64,000 nt of DNA from Bacillus sp. sid0103 (GTDB lineage Bacteria > Bacillota > Bacilli > Bacillales_B > DSM-18226). The stretch is from assembly GCF_019219025.1 (NCBI RefSeq), contig NZ_JAHUWN010000019.1:1-64000 (forward strand). Reading direction: 5' to 3'. Shown here piece after piece: positions 36,611-46,265 of the stretch; the stretch's first letter is position 1, and the number at the start of each line of letters is the position of its first letter. The notes under the pieces were generated by a model. It was not told where the DNA came from. It made no database searches and saw nothing but the letters and a program-made list of their open reading frames with translations. Both the position numbers and the translations under genes were made by a program.

Positions 36611-37723
36611 ATGAGCAAAACAGTAAAAGTAGCGATTATTGGCTGTGGGGGAATTGCTAAGGGCAAACATTTGCCAAGCTTAGCGAAATTAAAAAATGTT
36701 GAATTGGTGGCTTTTTGTGATGTACTTGTTGAACAAGCTGAAAAAGCGGCTGCGGAGTACGGCGCTGAAAATGCCAAAGTTTACGGCGATTATCAAGAGT
36801 TACTTCAGGATGAGTCGATCGAAGTGGTGCACGTGCTTACTCCGAATGATTCTCATGCTGAAATTTCGGTTGCCGCCCTGGATTCCGGTAAACATGTCAT
36901 GTGTGAAAAACCGATGGCGAAGACGTCAGCAGAAGCACGGCAAATGGTGGAGGCTGCTAAACGATCAGGAAAGAAATTAACGATTGGATATAATAATCGT
37001 TTCCGTCCGGACAGCCAATATTTACATCAGGTTTGTGAACATGGTGAACTTGGTGAGATTTATTTTGCGAAGGCACATGCGATTCGCCGCCGCGCTGTTC
37101 CTACCTGGGGAGTTTTTCTTAATGAAGAAAAGCAAGGCGGCGGTCCATTAATTGATATTGGAACACATGCTCTTGATTTAACCTTATGGATGATGAACAA
37201 CTATAAGCCGAAATCCGTTATGGGTACGACGTATCACAAATTAAGTCAGAAGAAAAATGCCGCGAATGCCTGGGGACCATGGGATCCTGAAAAGTTCACA
37301 GTCGAAGATTCTGCCTTTGGTTTTATTACGATGGAAAATGGCGCCACAATTGTTTTAGAAACCAGCTGGGCTCTTAATTCGCTCGAAGTCGATGAAGCGA
37401 AATGCTCCCTAAGTGGAACGGAAGGCGGAGCAGATATGAAGGATGGCTTGCGCATCCACGGAGAGAAATATGGGAAATTATACACGACGAATGTAGATTT
37501 GAATACTGGCGGTGTAGCTTTCTATGATGGAAAACAAGAAAGTGATGCGGATCTCGAGGCTCGTTTATGGATTGAGAACATTATCAACGATACCGAACCG
37601 CTCGTAAAACCTGAAGAAGCACTCGTTGTAACGGAAATCTTAGAGGCCATCTATGAATCTGCCAAAACAGGGAAAGCTGTTTATTTTGAGGAGAAAAGCT
37701 TGGTTCAAGGATTGAAAAAGTAG
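36611..37723 (+). CDS. Gfo/Idh/MocA-family oxidoreductase, copy 2
   Basis: 370 aa; ATG at 36611 sits 6 bp after AGGAGGG (another ATG is 3 bp upstream). Canonical nucleotide-binding IIGCGGIAKGKHLP, catalytic CEKPMAKT near residue 96, and the C-terminal GGPLIDIGTHALDLTLWMM. Unlike copy 1 it keeps all family signatures. Likely a sugar dehydrogenase acting with copy 1; 22 bp separate them. Confidence 0.87.
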   Translation: MSKTVKVAIIGCGGIAKGKHLPSLAKLKNVELVAFCDVLVEQAEKAAAEYGAENAKVYGDYQELLQDESIEVVHVLTPNDSHAEISVAALDSGKHVMCEKPMAKTSAEARQMVEAAKRSGKKLTIGYNNRFRPDSQYLHQVCEHGELGEIYFAKAHAIRRRAVPTWGVFLNEEKQGGGPLIDIGTHALDLTLWMMNNYKPKSVMGTTYHKLSQKKNAANAWGPWDPEKFTVEDSAFGFITMENGATIVLETSWALNSLEVDEAKCSLSGTEGGADMKDGLRIHGEKYGKLYTTNVDLNTGGVAFYDGKQESDADLEARLWIENIINDTEPLVKPEEALVVTEILEAIYESAKTGKAVYFEEKSLVQGLKK

Positions 37724-37782
37724 TGGGAAGCACTGTTCGTAAACCAATCAGTTCTGAAAAATATGCATATTAGGAGATAACC

Positions 37783-38724
37783 ATGATTACTGGATTTCGC
37801 AAAGTTAAAAAAGTGAAAACAGACATGATTCATATTAGGGATCCATTTGTGTTCACCTCACAGAAAGAGGGAAAATACTACCTCTTTGGCACCACTTTTG
37901 CCGATGGATGTGGGGACGAGGATCCAATCTTTGAGGTTTATGTCAGTGAGAACCTGGAGGATTGGGAAGGACCTTATACCGCTTTTCAACCACCGGGAGG
38001 GTTTTGGGGTGTGCGGCATTACTGGGCACCAGAGGTATTTGAAATCGACGGTCGTTTTTACATGTTTGCTTCCTTTAAAGGTGGAATAGGAGTACATCGT
38101 GGAACAGGGATTTTGGTTTCAGACCATCCGGCAGGGCCCTATCTTCCACACAGTGATGGCCCTGTTACACCAAATGAGTGGGAATGCCTTGACGGAACCT
38201 ATTATGAAGACGAGAAAGGCGCGCGCTGGATTGTGTTTTGTCATGAATGGACGCAAATTTACGAAGGGAAAATCATGGCGCAACGTTTGTCTTCTGACTT
38301 GAAACAACCTCTAGGTGAGCCAATTGAAATTCTTAATGCGGCGGCGATGCCTTGGATTCGCCACTTTGGAGACGCTAGAATTGAGAAAATCGGTTATTTG
38401 ACGGATGCCCCTTTTCTCTATAAAGCAAGAAATGGTGAGCTCGTGATGTTATGGTCCAGTTACTCGTTGCCAAACTATGGAGATAGCGGGCTCGGTGGAT
38501 ATACAGTGGCTATCTCCAGATCGACGTCTGGTGAGGTTACAGGTCCATGGACACATGATGAACAATTGCTGCTCGATCGTAATGCCGGACATTCCAGTCT
38601 CTTTCGCAATCTTCAAGGCGAACTGTATCTATCCACCCATTTCCCAGATACTCCTCATGGAAGCGAAAGACCTTTGTTTATCAATGTCAAAGAAGTGGAG
38701 AATGGAATCATCCTTGCGGAGTAG
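37783..38724 (+). CDS. Glycoside hydrolase family 43
   Basis: 313 aa, five-bladed propeller size. Catalytic-base Asp in HIRDPFVF (near residue 19), the pKa-modulating Asp in CLDGTYYED. At the position of the usual acid Glu (EGP) the sequence reads YLTDAPFLYKARNGELVMLWSS, so the acid could be missing or be another residue. No signal peptide. GH43 members are mainly arabinofuranosidases, xylosidases and galactosidases, which fits debranching of a plant hemicellulose or arabinogalactan fragment. Confidence 0.82.
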   Translation: MITGFRKVKKVKTDMIHIRDPFVFTSQKEGKYYLFGTTFADGCGDEDPIFEVYVSENLEDWEGPYTAFQPPGGFWGVRHYWAPEVFEIDGRFYMFASFKGGIGVHRGTGILVSDHPAGPYLPHSDGPVTPNEWECLDGTYYEDEKGARWIVFCHEWTQIYEGKIMAQRLSSDLKQPLGEPIEILNAAAMPWIRHFGDARIEKIGYLTDAPFLYKARNGELVMLWSSYSLPNYGDSGLGGYTVAISRSTSGEVTGPWTHDEQLLLDRNAGHSSLFRNLQGELYLSTHFPDTPHGSERPLFINVKEVENGIILAE

Positions 38725-38790
38725 GATGAAACTGCAATCATTTAAGATAAATTGATTTTTAAAATTTATAATGGTAGAGAGGTAGATAAA

Positions 38791-39711
38791 TTGAACTATC
38801 GAACACTTGGAAAAACAGGGATAGAGGTATCTGAAATTGGTTTTGGTGCATGGGCAATTGGCGGGGATGCCTGGGGCCCAGTTGATGACCAGCAGTCGAT
38901 TAAGGCGATGAATCACGCTTTTGAATTGGGAGTCAATTTTTTTGATACAGCTGATGTTTATGGGGAAGGGCGCAGTGAAAGGTTAGTTCATGAGCTTTTA
39001 AAAGAAAGAAGAGATCGAATTGTTCTTTCAACGAAAGGCGGGCTCATGGGGCATACTCGGAAACTGGAGCCGATTTATGACCAGCCGGAGAAAGTGATTA
39101 AGGCTTTTGAAGATAGCTTGATGCGACTTGGGACGGATTATATTGATGTTTATTTCTGTCATATCTGGTGGCATGTTGAAAAGGAAACGGAGGCTTTCCT
39201 TGAAGCGTTTGACCGCTTGAAGCGAGATGGCAAGGTGAGGGCTGTCGGGGTTTCAACCGACAACTTTGAGTACTTGAAAACATTCAACCGGAATCAATCC
39301 ATTGATGTCCTGCAAGTGGATTATAGTCTATCAAATCGCAATGCCGAAAAAGAGATCCTTCCATACTGTGAGGAAGAGAAAATTGGAGTTGTCGTACGCG
39401 GTCCCCTGCAAAAAGGGCTTTTAACGGGAAAATTCAAGAAGGGAATCACCTTTACTGGCAACGATGTTCGGCAGCATTGGAATCAAACATGGTTTGAAGA
39501 ACAGCTGGAGAAAGTGGAAAAACTGAAAGAATTCGTGAACGAGGATCGAACTCTTGGACAATTGGCGTTACAATTTGTCCTCGCTCATCCTGCCGTTTCT
39601 ACTGCCATTCCTGGTGCCAAAACAACGCTGCAGGTTGAAGAAAATGCAGGTGCTTCTGTTAGCCCTTTATTAGAAGAGGAGGAACTTTTGACTATAAGGG
39701 CACTTTTTTAG
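38791..39711 (+). CDS. Aldo/keto reductase
   Basis: 306 aa from the TTG at 38791 (MNYRTLGKTGIEVSEIGFG), behind GAGAGGTAG. Catalytic tetrad visible: D and Y in FFDTADVYGEGRSE, K in STKGG, H in YFCHIWW. NADPH-binding end IPGAKTTLQVEENAGA. It probably reduces or oxidises a sugar-derived aldehyde in the same pathway as the two Gfo/Idh/MocA enzymes. It ends the cluster before a strong terminator. Confidence 0.87.
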   Translation: MNYRTLGKTGIEVSEIGFGAWAIGGDAWGPVDDQQSIKAMNHAFELGVNFFDTADVYGEGRSERLVHELLKERRDRIVLSTKGGLMGHTRKLEPIYDQPEKVIKAFEDSLMRLGTDYIDVYFCHIWWHVEKETEAFLEAFDRLKRDGKVRAVGVSTDNFEYLKTFNRNQSIDVLQVDYSLSNRNAEKEILPYCEEEKIGVVVRGPLQKGLLTGKFKKGITFTGNDVRQHWNQTWFEEQLEKVEKLKEFVNEDRTLGQLALQFVLAHPAVSTAIPGAKTTLQVEENAGASVSPLLEEEELLTIRALF

Positions 39712-39739
39712 ACATAAAGGAGCGTTGAATAGTTGGAAA

Positions 39740-39782
39740 AAAGCGTAAAGGACCTTGATTGAAGTTCTTTACGCTTTTTTTA
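39740..39782 (+). terminator. Terminator of the glycan operon
   Basis: Stem AAAGCGTAAAGGAC / GTTCTTTACGCTTT followed by TTTT. Confidence 0.85.
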
Positions 39783-39799
39783 GCATCATCTTAAAAACT

Positions 39800-39890
39800 T
39801 AAACATATCTCGACAATCTTTTTTCAACTTGAGTAGATTCTTTCCCTTGTTTGCAAGATTTTGAGCGTTTTTAATCAATCGATTGATTAA
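39800..39890. repeat. Dispersed intergenic repeat with a perfect 20-bp palindrome
   Basis: Contains ATCTCGACAATCTTTTTTC and the perfect palindrome TTAATCAATCGATTGATTAA at 39871-39890. Upstream of the second GntR gene. Confidence 0.65.
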
Positions 39891-39967
39891 TTTAAGGGAA
39901 ATAAGAATTTGGTTGAAGGTTGACCAATCATGCATGAAGGATGGAATTGTTGCTTATTTTCCACAGA

Positions 39968-40012
39968 TTGACTTTTTAGAATGTTATAACTAAACTTGAC
40001 CTATCTGATAGG
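39968..40012 (+). promoter_or_regulatory. Promoter and FadR-type operator of the second GntR gene
   Basis: -35 TTGACT (39968-39973), 17-bp spacer, weak -10 TAAACT (39991-39996), then the perfect palindrome CCTATC-T-GATAGG at 40000-40012. The layout matches the promoter at 27013-27057. Confidence 0.65.
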
Positions 40013-40064
40013 CTGAAAGTCATAGGAATAGTAAAAAATAGATTGTTTAAAGGGTGGCTGTCTC

Positions 40065-40766
40065 ATGAAAAGCATTAAAAAAGTTCCCATGCATGAAATG
40101 ATTGCAGAGGAAATCAAGAGATTCATAAACAAGCATCACTTAAAAAGGGGAGATAAACTCCCTTCTGTTGGAGAATTGACCACTATTCTTGGGGTGAGCC
40201 GAACGAGTATTCGCGAGGGCTTACGATTCCTTGAGGGGATCGAAATAATCGAAGTGCTAAATGGGAAAGGGATATTTGTTAAAGATGCAGGCTCCTTAAA
40301 AATAGAAGCGAAGATTAATATTGAACAGGAAACCAACTCTTTATTACATATTATTGAACTGCGAAGAGCCTTGGAGGGAAAAGCAGTAGAACTGGCCACT
40401 TTAAGGGCAACCGACGAAGAGATTCAAGAAATGGAAAAACTGATTACGGAAGTCATCGCACTTAAAGACGCTAGAATGGACTCTTCATCCGTGGATTGGG
40501 CATTCCACCAAGCCATTTATAAAGCCTCCCATAACCCTCTCTTGGAAAGCGTCGCTGATTCGGTTTCAGTAGCTTTCAATAAGCTTTGGAAGAAGCCTTT
40601 CGGAATCGACCATATATTTGAGGACACCCTACCGTATCATGTGACGATGCTCGAAGGGATTAAACAGGGAGACCCTGTTCATGCTTTACGCGAGTTTAAT
40701 AAGATTGTAGACGCCGTAGAACGGACCGTTCAAATGATAAAAGAAAAAGGGACCGAGAATGATTAA
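40065..40766 (+). CDS. FadR-subfamily GntR regulator, copy 2
   Basis: 233 aa and about 70% identical by eye to the regulator at 27111, with the same winged helix (KRGDKLPSVGELTTILGVSRTSIREGLRFLEGIEII) and FCD domain (WAFHQAIYKASHNPLLESVADSV). ATG behind AAAGGGTGG. The two paralogues bracket the glycan locus and have near-identical operators, so they may cross-regulate or respond to related effectors. Confidence 0.88.
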   Translation: MKSIKKVPMHEMIAEEIKRFINKHHLKRGDKLPSVGELTTILGVSRTSIREGLRFLEGIEIIEVLNGKGIFVKDAGSLKIEAKINIEQETNSLLHIIELRRALEGKAVELATLRATDEEIQEMEKLITEVIALKDARMDSSSVDWAFHQAIYKASHNPLLESVADSVSVAFNKLWKKPFGIDHIFEDTLPYHVTMLEGIKQGDPVHALREFNKIVDAVERTVQMIKEKGTEND

Positions 40767-40885
40767 TGAGTTGTATTCAGATGAGCATGTTTTGTAGAGC
40801 ATGAACCCGCAACAAGTACTACAACACTTTGTACCTGCACAATACAGTTTAGAAGCCTTTCGAGGTTCTTTTTTCAAATTGAAAG

Positions 40886-41062
40886 CTTAGAGGGGCCTCG
40901 ACATTTCCTGCGGCAATTTAAGGGGGAAAATCTAGGAGTTGAGCGTGTTAAAGGTATTTTTAATCAAACGATTAGTTAAATGACAAAAAATTCACCTTCC
41001 AATCATAGAAAATCCTTATGTAAAAGGCTTTTCTGTACATTTAATCAAACGATTGTTTAGTT
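40886..41062. repeat. Dispersed intergenic repeat, diverged copy
   Basis: Contains CCTCGACATTTCCTGCGG, GAGCGTG and two sites AATCAAACGATTAGTTAA (40962-40979) and AATCAAACGATTGTTTAG (41043-41060). Related to both halves of copies A and B. Otherwise no gene is seen between 40767 and 41334. Confidence 0.65.
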
Positions 41063-41295
41063 TTGAGATAGGGCATTTTGTAGAGATTTGTCAGTGTAAT
41101 AGGATGATATTTCCTAACCTTATTAAATTGGTATTTATTCGGAGGGCCAAAAAGGTTTTCCATCGTTTCCAAAGCAGCACAATAGCACTAAACAATGTAT
41201 TGGACTTCATGTCACGCAAACCCAATTTTAACAATCATTCCTGTTGAAGAATATTTTTCGCTTTCACTGAGAAAAATTTATCAACAACCAAGCGA

Positions 41296-41322
41296 AAACC
41301 ACCCTGTGTAAAAGGGTGGTTT
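41296..41322 (-). terminator. Terminator of the BASS-family gene
   Basis: AAACCACCCT / AGGGTGGTTT hairpin, with a T-run on the minus strand. Confidence 0.8.
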
Positions 41323-41334
41323 AAGTGTTTTCTT

Positions 41335-42294
41335 CTAGACTGCGATGTCATGCTTGTCGCTTTGATGTTTGTCCTTCATACGGCTAAAAATATTAGCAAG
41401 AACCGAACCAGACAGATTATGCCAGACACTGAAAATAGCGCTCGGTACTGCCGCTAATGGCGAGAAATGTGCGGAGGCTATGGCCACTCCCAATCCGGAA
41501 TTCTGCATTCCAACTTCCATAGCTACAGCCTTTTGTTTTGCAAGATCCATTCCGCATAAACGGGCAAAGAAAAAGCCAATCAAGAATCCAAGCAGATTAT
41601 GTAGGATTACCACTCCAAAAATAAGTAAACCAGTTTCCGCAATTTTGGCTGCGCTGCCGGCTACGACCGCAGATACAATTAACACAATCGCAATAACGGA
41701 TACAAGCGGCAATGCTTTTGCTCCGGCTTGTGCTTGTTTTCCAAAGAATTTTTTAATGAGAAAGCCAACTGCTAATGGAACAATGACAACTTGTACAATC
41801 GAAAGGAATAAGGATGAAACACTGACATCAACCCATTTGCTTGCGAACAGAAGAATGAGCAATGGTGTGACAATTGGAGCAAGAATCGTAGAAACAGAGG
41901 CAATGGCAACAGCCAGTGCGACATTTCCTCTTGCTAGAAACACCATAACATTGGAAGCTGTGCCGCTCGGGCAGCATCCTACTAAAATGACACCTACAGC
42001 AACTTCCTTCGGTAAATCGAGTCCAACTGCCAGTAGAAAGGCAAGCAACGGCATAATGACAAAGTGGCCAACGACTCCAAGCGCTACGTCTTTCGGTCTT
42101 CTAAACACTTCTCTAAAATCTGATAACTCAAGTGTTAATCCCATTCCGAACATAACAATCCCTAATAGAGGAACAATATAGCCTCCCAACCATACAAAAT
42201 GCTCAGGAAAAGAATAAGCAATTACCGCAAAGATTAAAACCCATAACGTAAATGTTTTCCCTGCAAAACTGCTGATTTTCTCGATGACCTTCAA
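41335..42294 (-). CDS. Bile acid:sodium symporter (BASS) family transporter
   Basis: 319 aa from the TTG at 42294, 6 bp after AGGAGGG; the frame extends 16 codons upstream without a site. Ten membrane spans and family blocks GMGLTLELSDFREVFRRP, GCCPSGTASNVMVFLARGN and EVGMQNSGLGVAIA. Bacterial members carry organic acids or pantothenate-like compounds with Na+. The substrate here cannot be assigned. Confidence 0.85.
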   Translation of the reverse strand: MKVIEKISSFAGKTFTLWVLIFAVIAYSFPEHFVWLGGYIVPLLGIVMFGMGLTLELSDFREVFRRPKDVALGVVGHFVIMPLLAFLLAVGLDLPKEVAVGVILVGCCPSGTASNVMVFLARGNVALAVAIASVSTILAPIVTPLLILLFASKWVDVSVSSLFLSIVQVVIVPLAVGFLIKKFFGKQAQAGAKALPLVSVIAIVLIVSAVVAGSAAKIAETGLLIFGVVILHNLLGFLIGFFFARLCGMDLAKQKAVAMEVGMQNSGLGVAIASAHFSPLAAVPSAIFSVWHNLSGSVLANIFSRMKDKHQSDKHDIAV

Positions 42295-42607
42295 AATAAA
42301 CCCTCCTATTAAACTTTTTAAATATTTTAAAATATTAATCATTTTAATATATTAGAGTAAAATTTCCAAAAATCAATATATTTCGTGCTACTAAATTAAA
42401 AGTTTAAAGCTGTAAAGTGTGAAAGCTTTTAGCAACGGATGTCCTCCATCGTCTAATACAATCCCTCAAGAACATTTAATATTAAAGGCAAATTATATGG
42501 ATTATGAGAAAAACAACGGACTTGCGACTCACTGAAAAGGGGATTTGTTAAGGAGTGGTATGGGGCGCAATATTTGGCTTGCAAAGTTTTATATTTTCGG
42601 AAACGTT

Positions 42608-42640
42608 AATGGGGAACAGTGCTTATCACTGTTCCCCATT
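42608..42640 (-). terminator. Terminator of the LysR gene
   Basis: 14-bp inverted repeat AATGGGGAACAGTG / CACTGTTCCCCATT. Confidence 0.75.
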
Positions 42641-42669
42641 ATACTTGATGGCACGCCCACAGTTGTACT

Positions 42670-43617
42670 TTAACTTGCATTCTCAACTGCAAAAGAAGTG
42701 AATAACATTTTTTCAATGGATTGTATTGGTGTAATAAGTGGAGAGCTTTTATTATATTCTAAATGGATGTCGATGCTTGGAAATATATTTCCAAGCGGAA
42801 CTACTGTTATGGGCAATGAGGAAATGTTTCCTAATTGATATAAACCGGTTTTTGGTAAGACAATGTACCCTTTATTGGAGGCGATCAATGTAAGCATGAC
42901 ACTTACATGATCTACCATTAGCCATTTATTAATATTTAATCTGCTTCTGATAGTGTTTATCAATTTAGTATTGTTTGCTAATACAGGATTATCAAATGAT
43001 AAATAGGGTTTATCCAACAGCATAATATTTTTGGGATCTTTTCCGATCATGCTCCAATCGTTATTCGAGCATAACAGCACCATTTCGTCTTTGATTAACA
43101 GCTGACTAAAATGCCGAGAAATCGTCTCGTTTTGGTAGTAAATGGCCATATCAAGCTCTTCATATTCCATCAACTCTTTTAGTGTGTTTGTCGGACGAGT
43201 AACGATACTGAATTCCAGGTGAGGAAAATGCTTGGTGAGTTCACTAATAATAGCATTTGTAAAAACGGGTGCAAGCCAAATGTTGATGCCGATTCGGAGG
43301 CTATCATGATCATTGTTTTCATCTTTAACTGTCATGTCGGATACGAGGTCATCAAAGTCTGATATCACGGTTGAAGCATTGTTTAGTTCATGCAGGAAAT
43401 GAACTGCATAGGGTAAAAAGTATTGACCCTGTTTCGATAGTTTTACGCCTTCCCAGCTTCTTTCAAGGAGTTGAAAGCCAAGGTCCTCTTCTAATCTGCG
43501 AATCCTTGTACTTAGTGTTGGCTGAGTCATGTGAAGGAATGCAGCAGCTTTGGAAATGCTTTTTTTATGTGCTACTGTTAGAAAGGATTCCAGACCCTGT
43601 AAGTCCAAACCATACAC
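42670..43617 (-). CDS. LysR-family transcriptional regulator
   Basis: 315 aa. N-terminal winged helix-turn-helix (GLESFLTVAHKKSISKAAAFLHMTQPTLSTRIRRLEEDLG) and a periplasmic-binding-like effector domain (~95-300). ATG behind AAAGGGG. Divergent from the M20D operon with 233 bp between, the standard arrangement for a LysR activator of the neighbouring operon. Confidence 0.9.
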   Translation of the reverse strand: MYGLDLQGLESFLTVAHKKSISKAAAFLHMTQPTLSTRIRRLEEDLGFQLLERSWEGVKLSKQGQYFLPYAVHFLHELNNASTVISDFDDLVSDMTVKDENNDHDSLRIGINIWLAPVFTNAIISELTKHFPHLEFSIVTRPTNTLKELMEYEELDMAIYYQNETISRHFSQLLIKDEMVLLCSNNDWSMIGKDPKNIMLLDKPYLSFDNPVLANNTKLINTIRSRLNINKWLMVDHVSVMLTLIASNKGYIVLPKTGLYQLGNISSLPITVVPLGNIFPSIDIHLEYNKSSPLITPIQSIEKMLFTSFAVENAS

Positions 43618-43850
43618 ACCCCTTTTGGTAGAATATTCTCTATTTTCTTTATTCTACAGCAGTTATTTCCCTCACTCAATATGTAAGATAATAAAACTGC
43701 CTTCTATCAATCTTTTTTAATATCGATTTACATCCTAACCTCAAGAGGGTATAAAAATTTTCTATTACTTTTCACTATCAATATAATGTTATGCTAATTT
43801 CAAAGTTTTAGTTTTCTGAAAAATCTAACTTTTGTTACAGGGGTGAAAAA

Positions 43851-45035
43851 ATGCTTAATACAAGTTTCAATGATCAATTGATTGCCGCTATTAAAGACAC
43901 CGTAACCGAGTGGAGAAGGTATCTCCACAGAAATCCTGAATTGTCGTTTCAAGAAGAAAAAACCTCACAGTTTGTTTATGACCAGTTGCTATCCTTCGGC
44001 GGTCTAAGGGTTACACGGCCAACTAAGACGAGCGTGGTCGCAAAGCTGATTGGAAGGCAGCCGGGAAAGGTGCTTGGCTTGCGCGCCGATATGGATGCCC
44101 TCCCCATCCACGAAGAAAATAACGTAGACTATGCTTCAGAAAACTCCGGTGTGATGCATGCTTGTGGTCATGACGGACATACGGCCATGCTGCTTGGGGC
44201 CGCCAAGATCTTAAGCACCATGAAAGACGAGATTAATGGTGAAGTACGATTTATTTTTCAACATGCGGAAGAATTGCCTCCCGGTGGTGCCCAAGAATTA
44301 ATGAAGACAGGGGTTCTTGATGATGTTGATTATATTGTGGGGATCCACCTCATGTCGACCCTGCCCATTGGGAAAATTGGCATAGTCTATGGGCCGGTTA
44401 CCGCAAATTCAGATACCTTTGACTTAAAGATTATCGGAAAAGGCGGTCATTCATCACAGCCTGAGAATTCCATTGACCCGGTATTAATGGCAGCCCAGTT
44501 TATTACAAACCTCCAGCAAATTGTATCAAGAAATTTAGATCCCGCAGAGAAATTAGTGATTTCCACCACGACATTACAAGCAGGAGTAGCCAAAAATGTG
44601 ATTCCTGAAGTCGTACAAATTGGCGGTTCTGTAAGATCTTTTCGTCCAGAGGTGAGACAGCAGGCTATTTCGTTAATTGAAAGAGTTGCGAAAGGTGTCA
44701 CCGAAGCATATGGCGGTTCCTATGATTTTCAATACCATTTTGGTTACAGCTCTGTATTCAATGATGCAGAGTTAACAAAAACTGTTGAAGCTTGTATTAT
44801 GGATGAATTTGGCCGCGATTTTATCGAATATGGGGAAGCCGCGATGGGCGGAGAAGACTTTTCGGCTTATCTTGTAAAAGCGCCTGGCTGCTTTATACCA
44901 GTGGGGGCAGGCAATACGGCAAAAGGAATTGTCTATCCCCACCACCACCCACGTTTTAATATTGATGAGGACTCATTAGAGCATGGGGTTCGGATCTTTG
45001 TAAGCCTTACGAAAAAAATCCTCGGAAATGATTGA
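43851..45035 (+). CDS. M20D amidohydrolase (N-acyl amino acid hydrolase type), copy 1
   Basis: 394 aa. Dinuclear metal site motifs MHACGHDGHTAMLLGAAK, HAEELPPGGA, GIHL, GGEDFSAY and HHHPRFNIDE. The first domain's YLHRNPELSFQEEKT is the usual opening of the HipO/YxeP/IAA-amino-acid hydrolase group. Cytoplasmic. It releases an amino acid from an N-acyl derivative. ATG behind GGGGTG. Confidence 0.9.
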   Translation: MLNTSFNDQLIAAIKDTVTEWRRYLHRNPELSFQEEKTSQFVYDQLLSFGGLRVTRPTKTSVVAKLIGRQPGKVLGLRADMDALPIHEENNVDYASENSGVMHACGHDGHTAMLLGAAKILSTMKDEINGEVRFIFQHAEELPPGGAQELMKTGVLDDVDYIVGIHLMSTLPIGKIGIVYGPVTANSDTFDLKIIGKGGHSSQPENSIDPVLMAAQFITNLQQIVSRNLDPAEKLVISTTTLQAGVAKNVIPEVVQIGGSVRSFRPEVRQQAISLIERVAKGVTEAYGGSYDFQYHFGYSSVFNDAELTKTVEACIMDEFGRDFIEYGEAAMGGEDFSAYLVKAPGCFIPVGAGNTAKGIVYPHHHPRFNIDEDSLEHGVRIFVSLTKKILGND

Positions 45036-45053
45036 TAGAAAGGAGTTTATCAG

Positions 45054-46244
45054 ATGATTGACACGATTAAAGCGGAAGAATTAATAGAATCAGTGAAAGG
45101 AACCATTATAGAGTGGAGAAGATATCTTCATCAAAATCCCGAATTATCTTTTCAAGAAGAACATACTTCCCAATTTGTATTTGAAACGCTTCAGAGTTTT
45201 GGGAATTTAGAAATTTCCCGGCCTACGAAAACGAGTATTATGGCCCGTTTGATCGGTAAAAAGCCTGGTAAAATTCTTGCACTAAGGGCGGATATGGATG
45301 CTCTCCCAATCCATGAGGAAAACGATTTCGAATTTGTATCCAAGAATAATGGCGTCATGCACGCCTGTGGTCACGATGGTCACACTGCCATGCTTTTAGG
45401 AGCGGCAAAAGTGCTTTCACAATTTACGGACCAACTTCATGGTGAAGTCCGATTTTTATTTCAGCATGCTGAAGAAGTTCCTCCCGGCGGAGCCATAGAA
45501 ATGGTGAGAGCCGGAGTATTGGATGGGGTCGATCAAGTCATCGGATTACATCTTGCCTTACCATTTGAAGTTGGAAAGATTGGTGTTGGCTACGGTACCC
45601 TTTCTGCAAACTGTGACTCCTTTACGATTAGCATAAATGGAAAAGGCGGTCATTCGTCACAGCCCAATACAGCAATAGATCCAGTGGTGATCAGTGCGCA
45701 AGTGGTGACAAACCTTCAGACTATCGTATCCCGAAATATTGCCACCCGTGAAAAGGCAGTCATTTCGATTACACAAATTCATGGCGGTTCTGCCCAAAAT
45801 ATTATTCCTCAGTCTGTGACATTAAATGGAACCGTTCGAAGTTTTGACCAAAACATTAGAACAGAAATACCGAAATTAATGGAAAGAATTATAAAAGGAA
45901 TAACAGAAGCGCATGGAGCATCCTACGATTTTCATTACGATATTGGCTATAGCTCTGTCGTGAATGAAAATACTCTGACACAAAAAGTAGAAGAAATGAT
46001 CAAAGAAGTTTTAGGTGAAGAGTTTGTCCTCCCTTTACCTTCCTGTGCAATGATGGGGAGTGAAGATTTTTCAGCATTTTCACAGGTAGTACCGGGGTGT
46101 TTCCTGTTAGTGGCTGCGGGAAATGAAGAAAAGGGCATAGTCTATCCACACCATCACCCAAGATTTTCATTTGATGAAGATGCTCTTGAACACGGTTTGA
46201 AGATTCTCGTAAATGCTGCATTGAAGCTTAATAAAACCGATTAG
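45054..46244 (+). CDS. M20D amidohydrolase, copy 2
   Basis: 396 aa, a tandem paralogue of copy 1 with all metal motifs kept (MHACGHDGHTAMLLGAAK, HAEEVPPGGA, GSEDFSAF, HHHPRFSFDE). It starts 18 bp after copy 1, behind AAAGGAG. Two enzymes together suggest a range of N-acyl substrates. Confidence 0.9.
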   Translation: MIDTIKAEELIESVKGTIIEWRRYLHQNPELSFQEEHTSQFVFETLQSFGNLEISRPTKTSIMARLIGKKPGKILALRADMDALPIHEENDFEFVSKNNGVMHACGHDGHTAMLLGAAKVLSQFTDQLHGEVRFLFQHAEEVPPGGAIEMVRAGVLDGVDQVIGLHLALPFEVGKIGVGYGTLSANCDSFTISINGKGGHSSQPNTAIDPVVISAQVVTNLQTIVSRNIATREKAVISITQIHGGSAQNIIPQSVTLNGTVRSFDQNIRTEIPKLMERIIKGITEAHGASYDFHYDIGYSSVVNENTLTQKVEEMIKEVLGEEFVLPLPSCAMMGSEDFSAFSQVVPGCFLLVAAGNEEKGIVYPHHHPRFSFDEDALEHGLKILVNAALKLNKTD

Positions 46245-46265
46245 ACGATAGAAAGAAGGTAGTGA

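Noticed and set aside
41369..42181. Plus-strand 270-codon frame
   Set aside because: It is the antisense shadow of the BASS-family transporter gene; composition is Thr/Pro-rich and there is no start signal.
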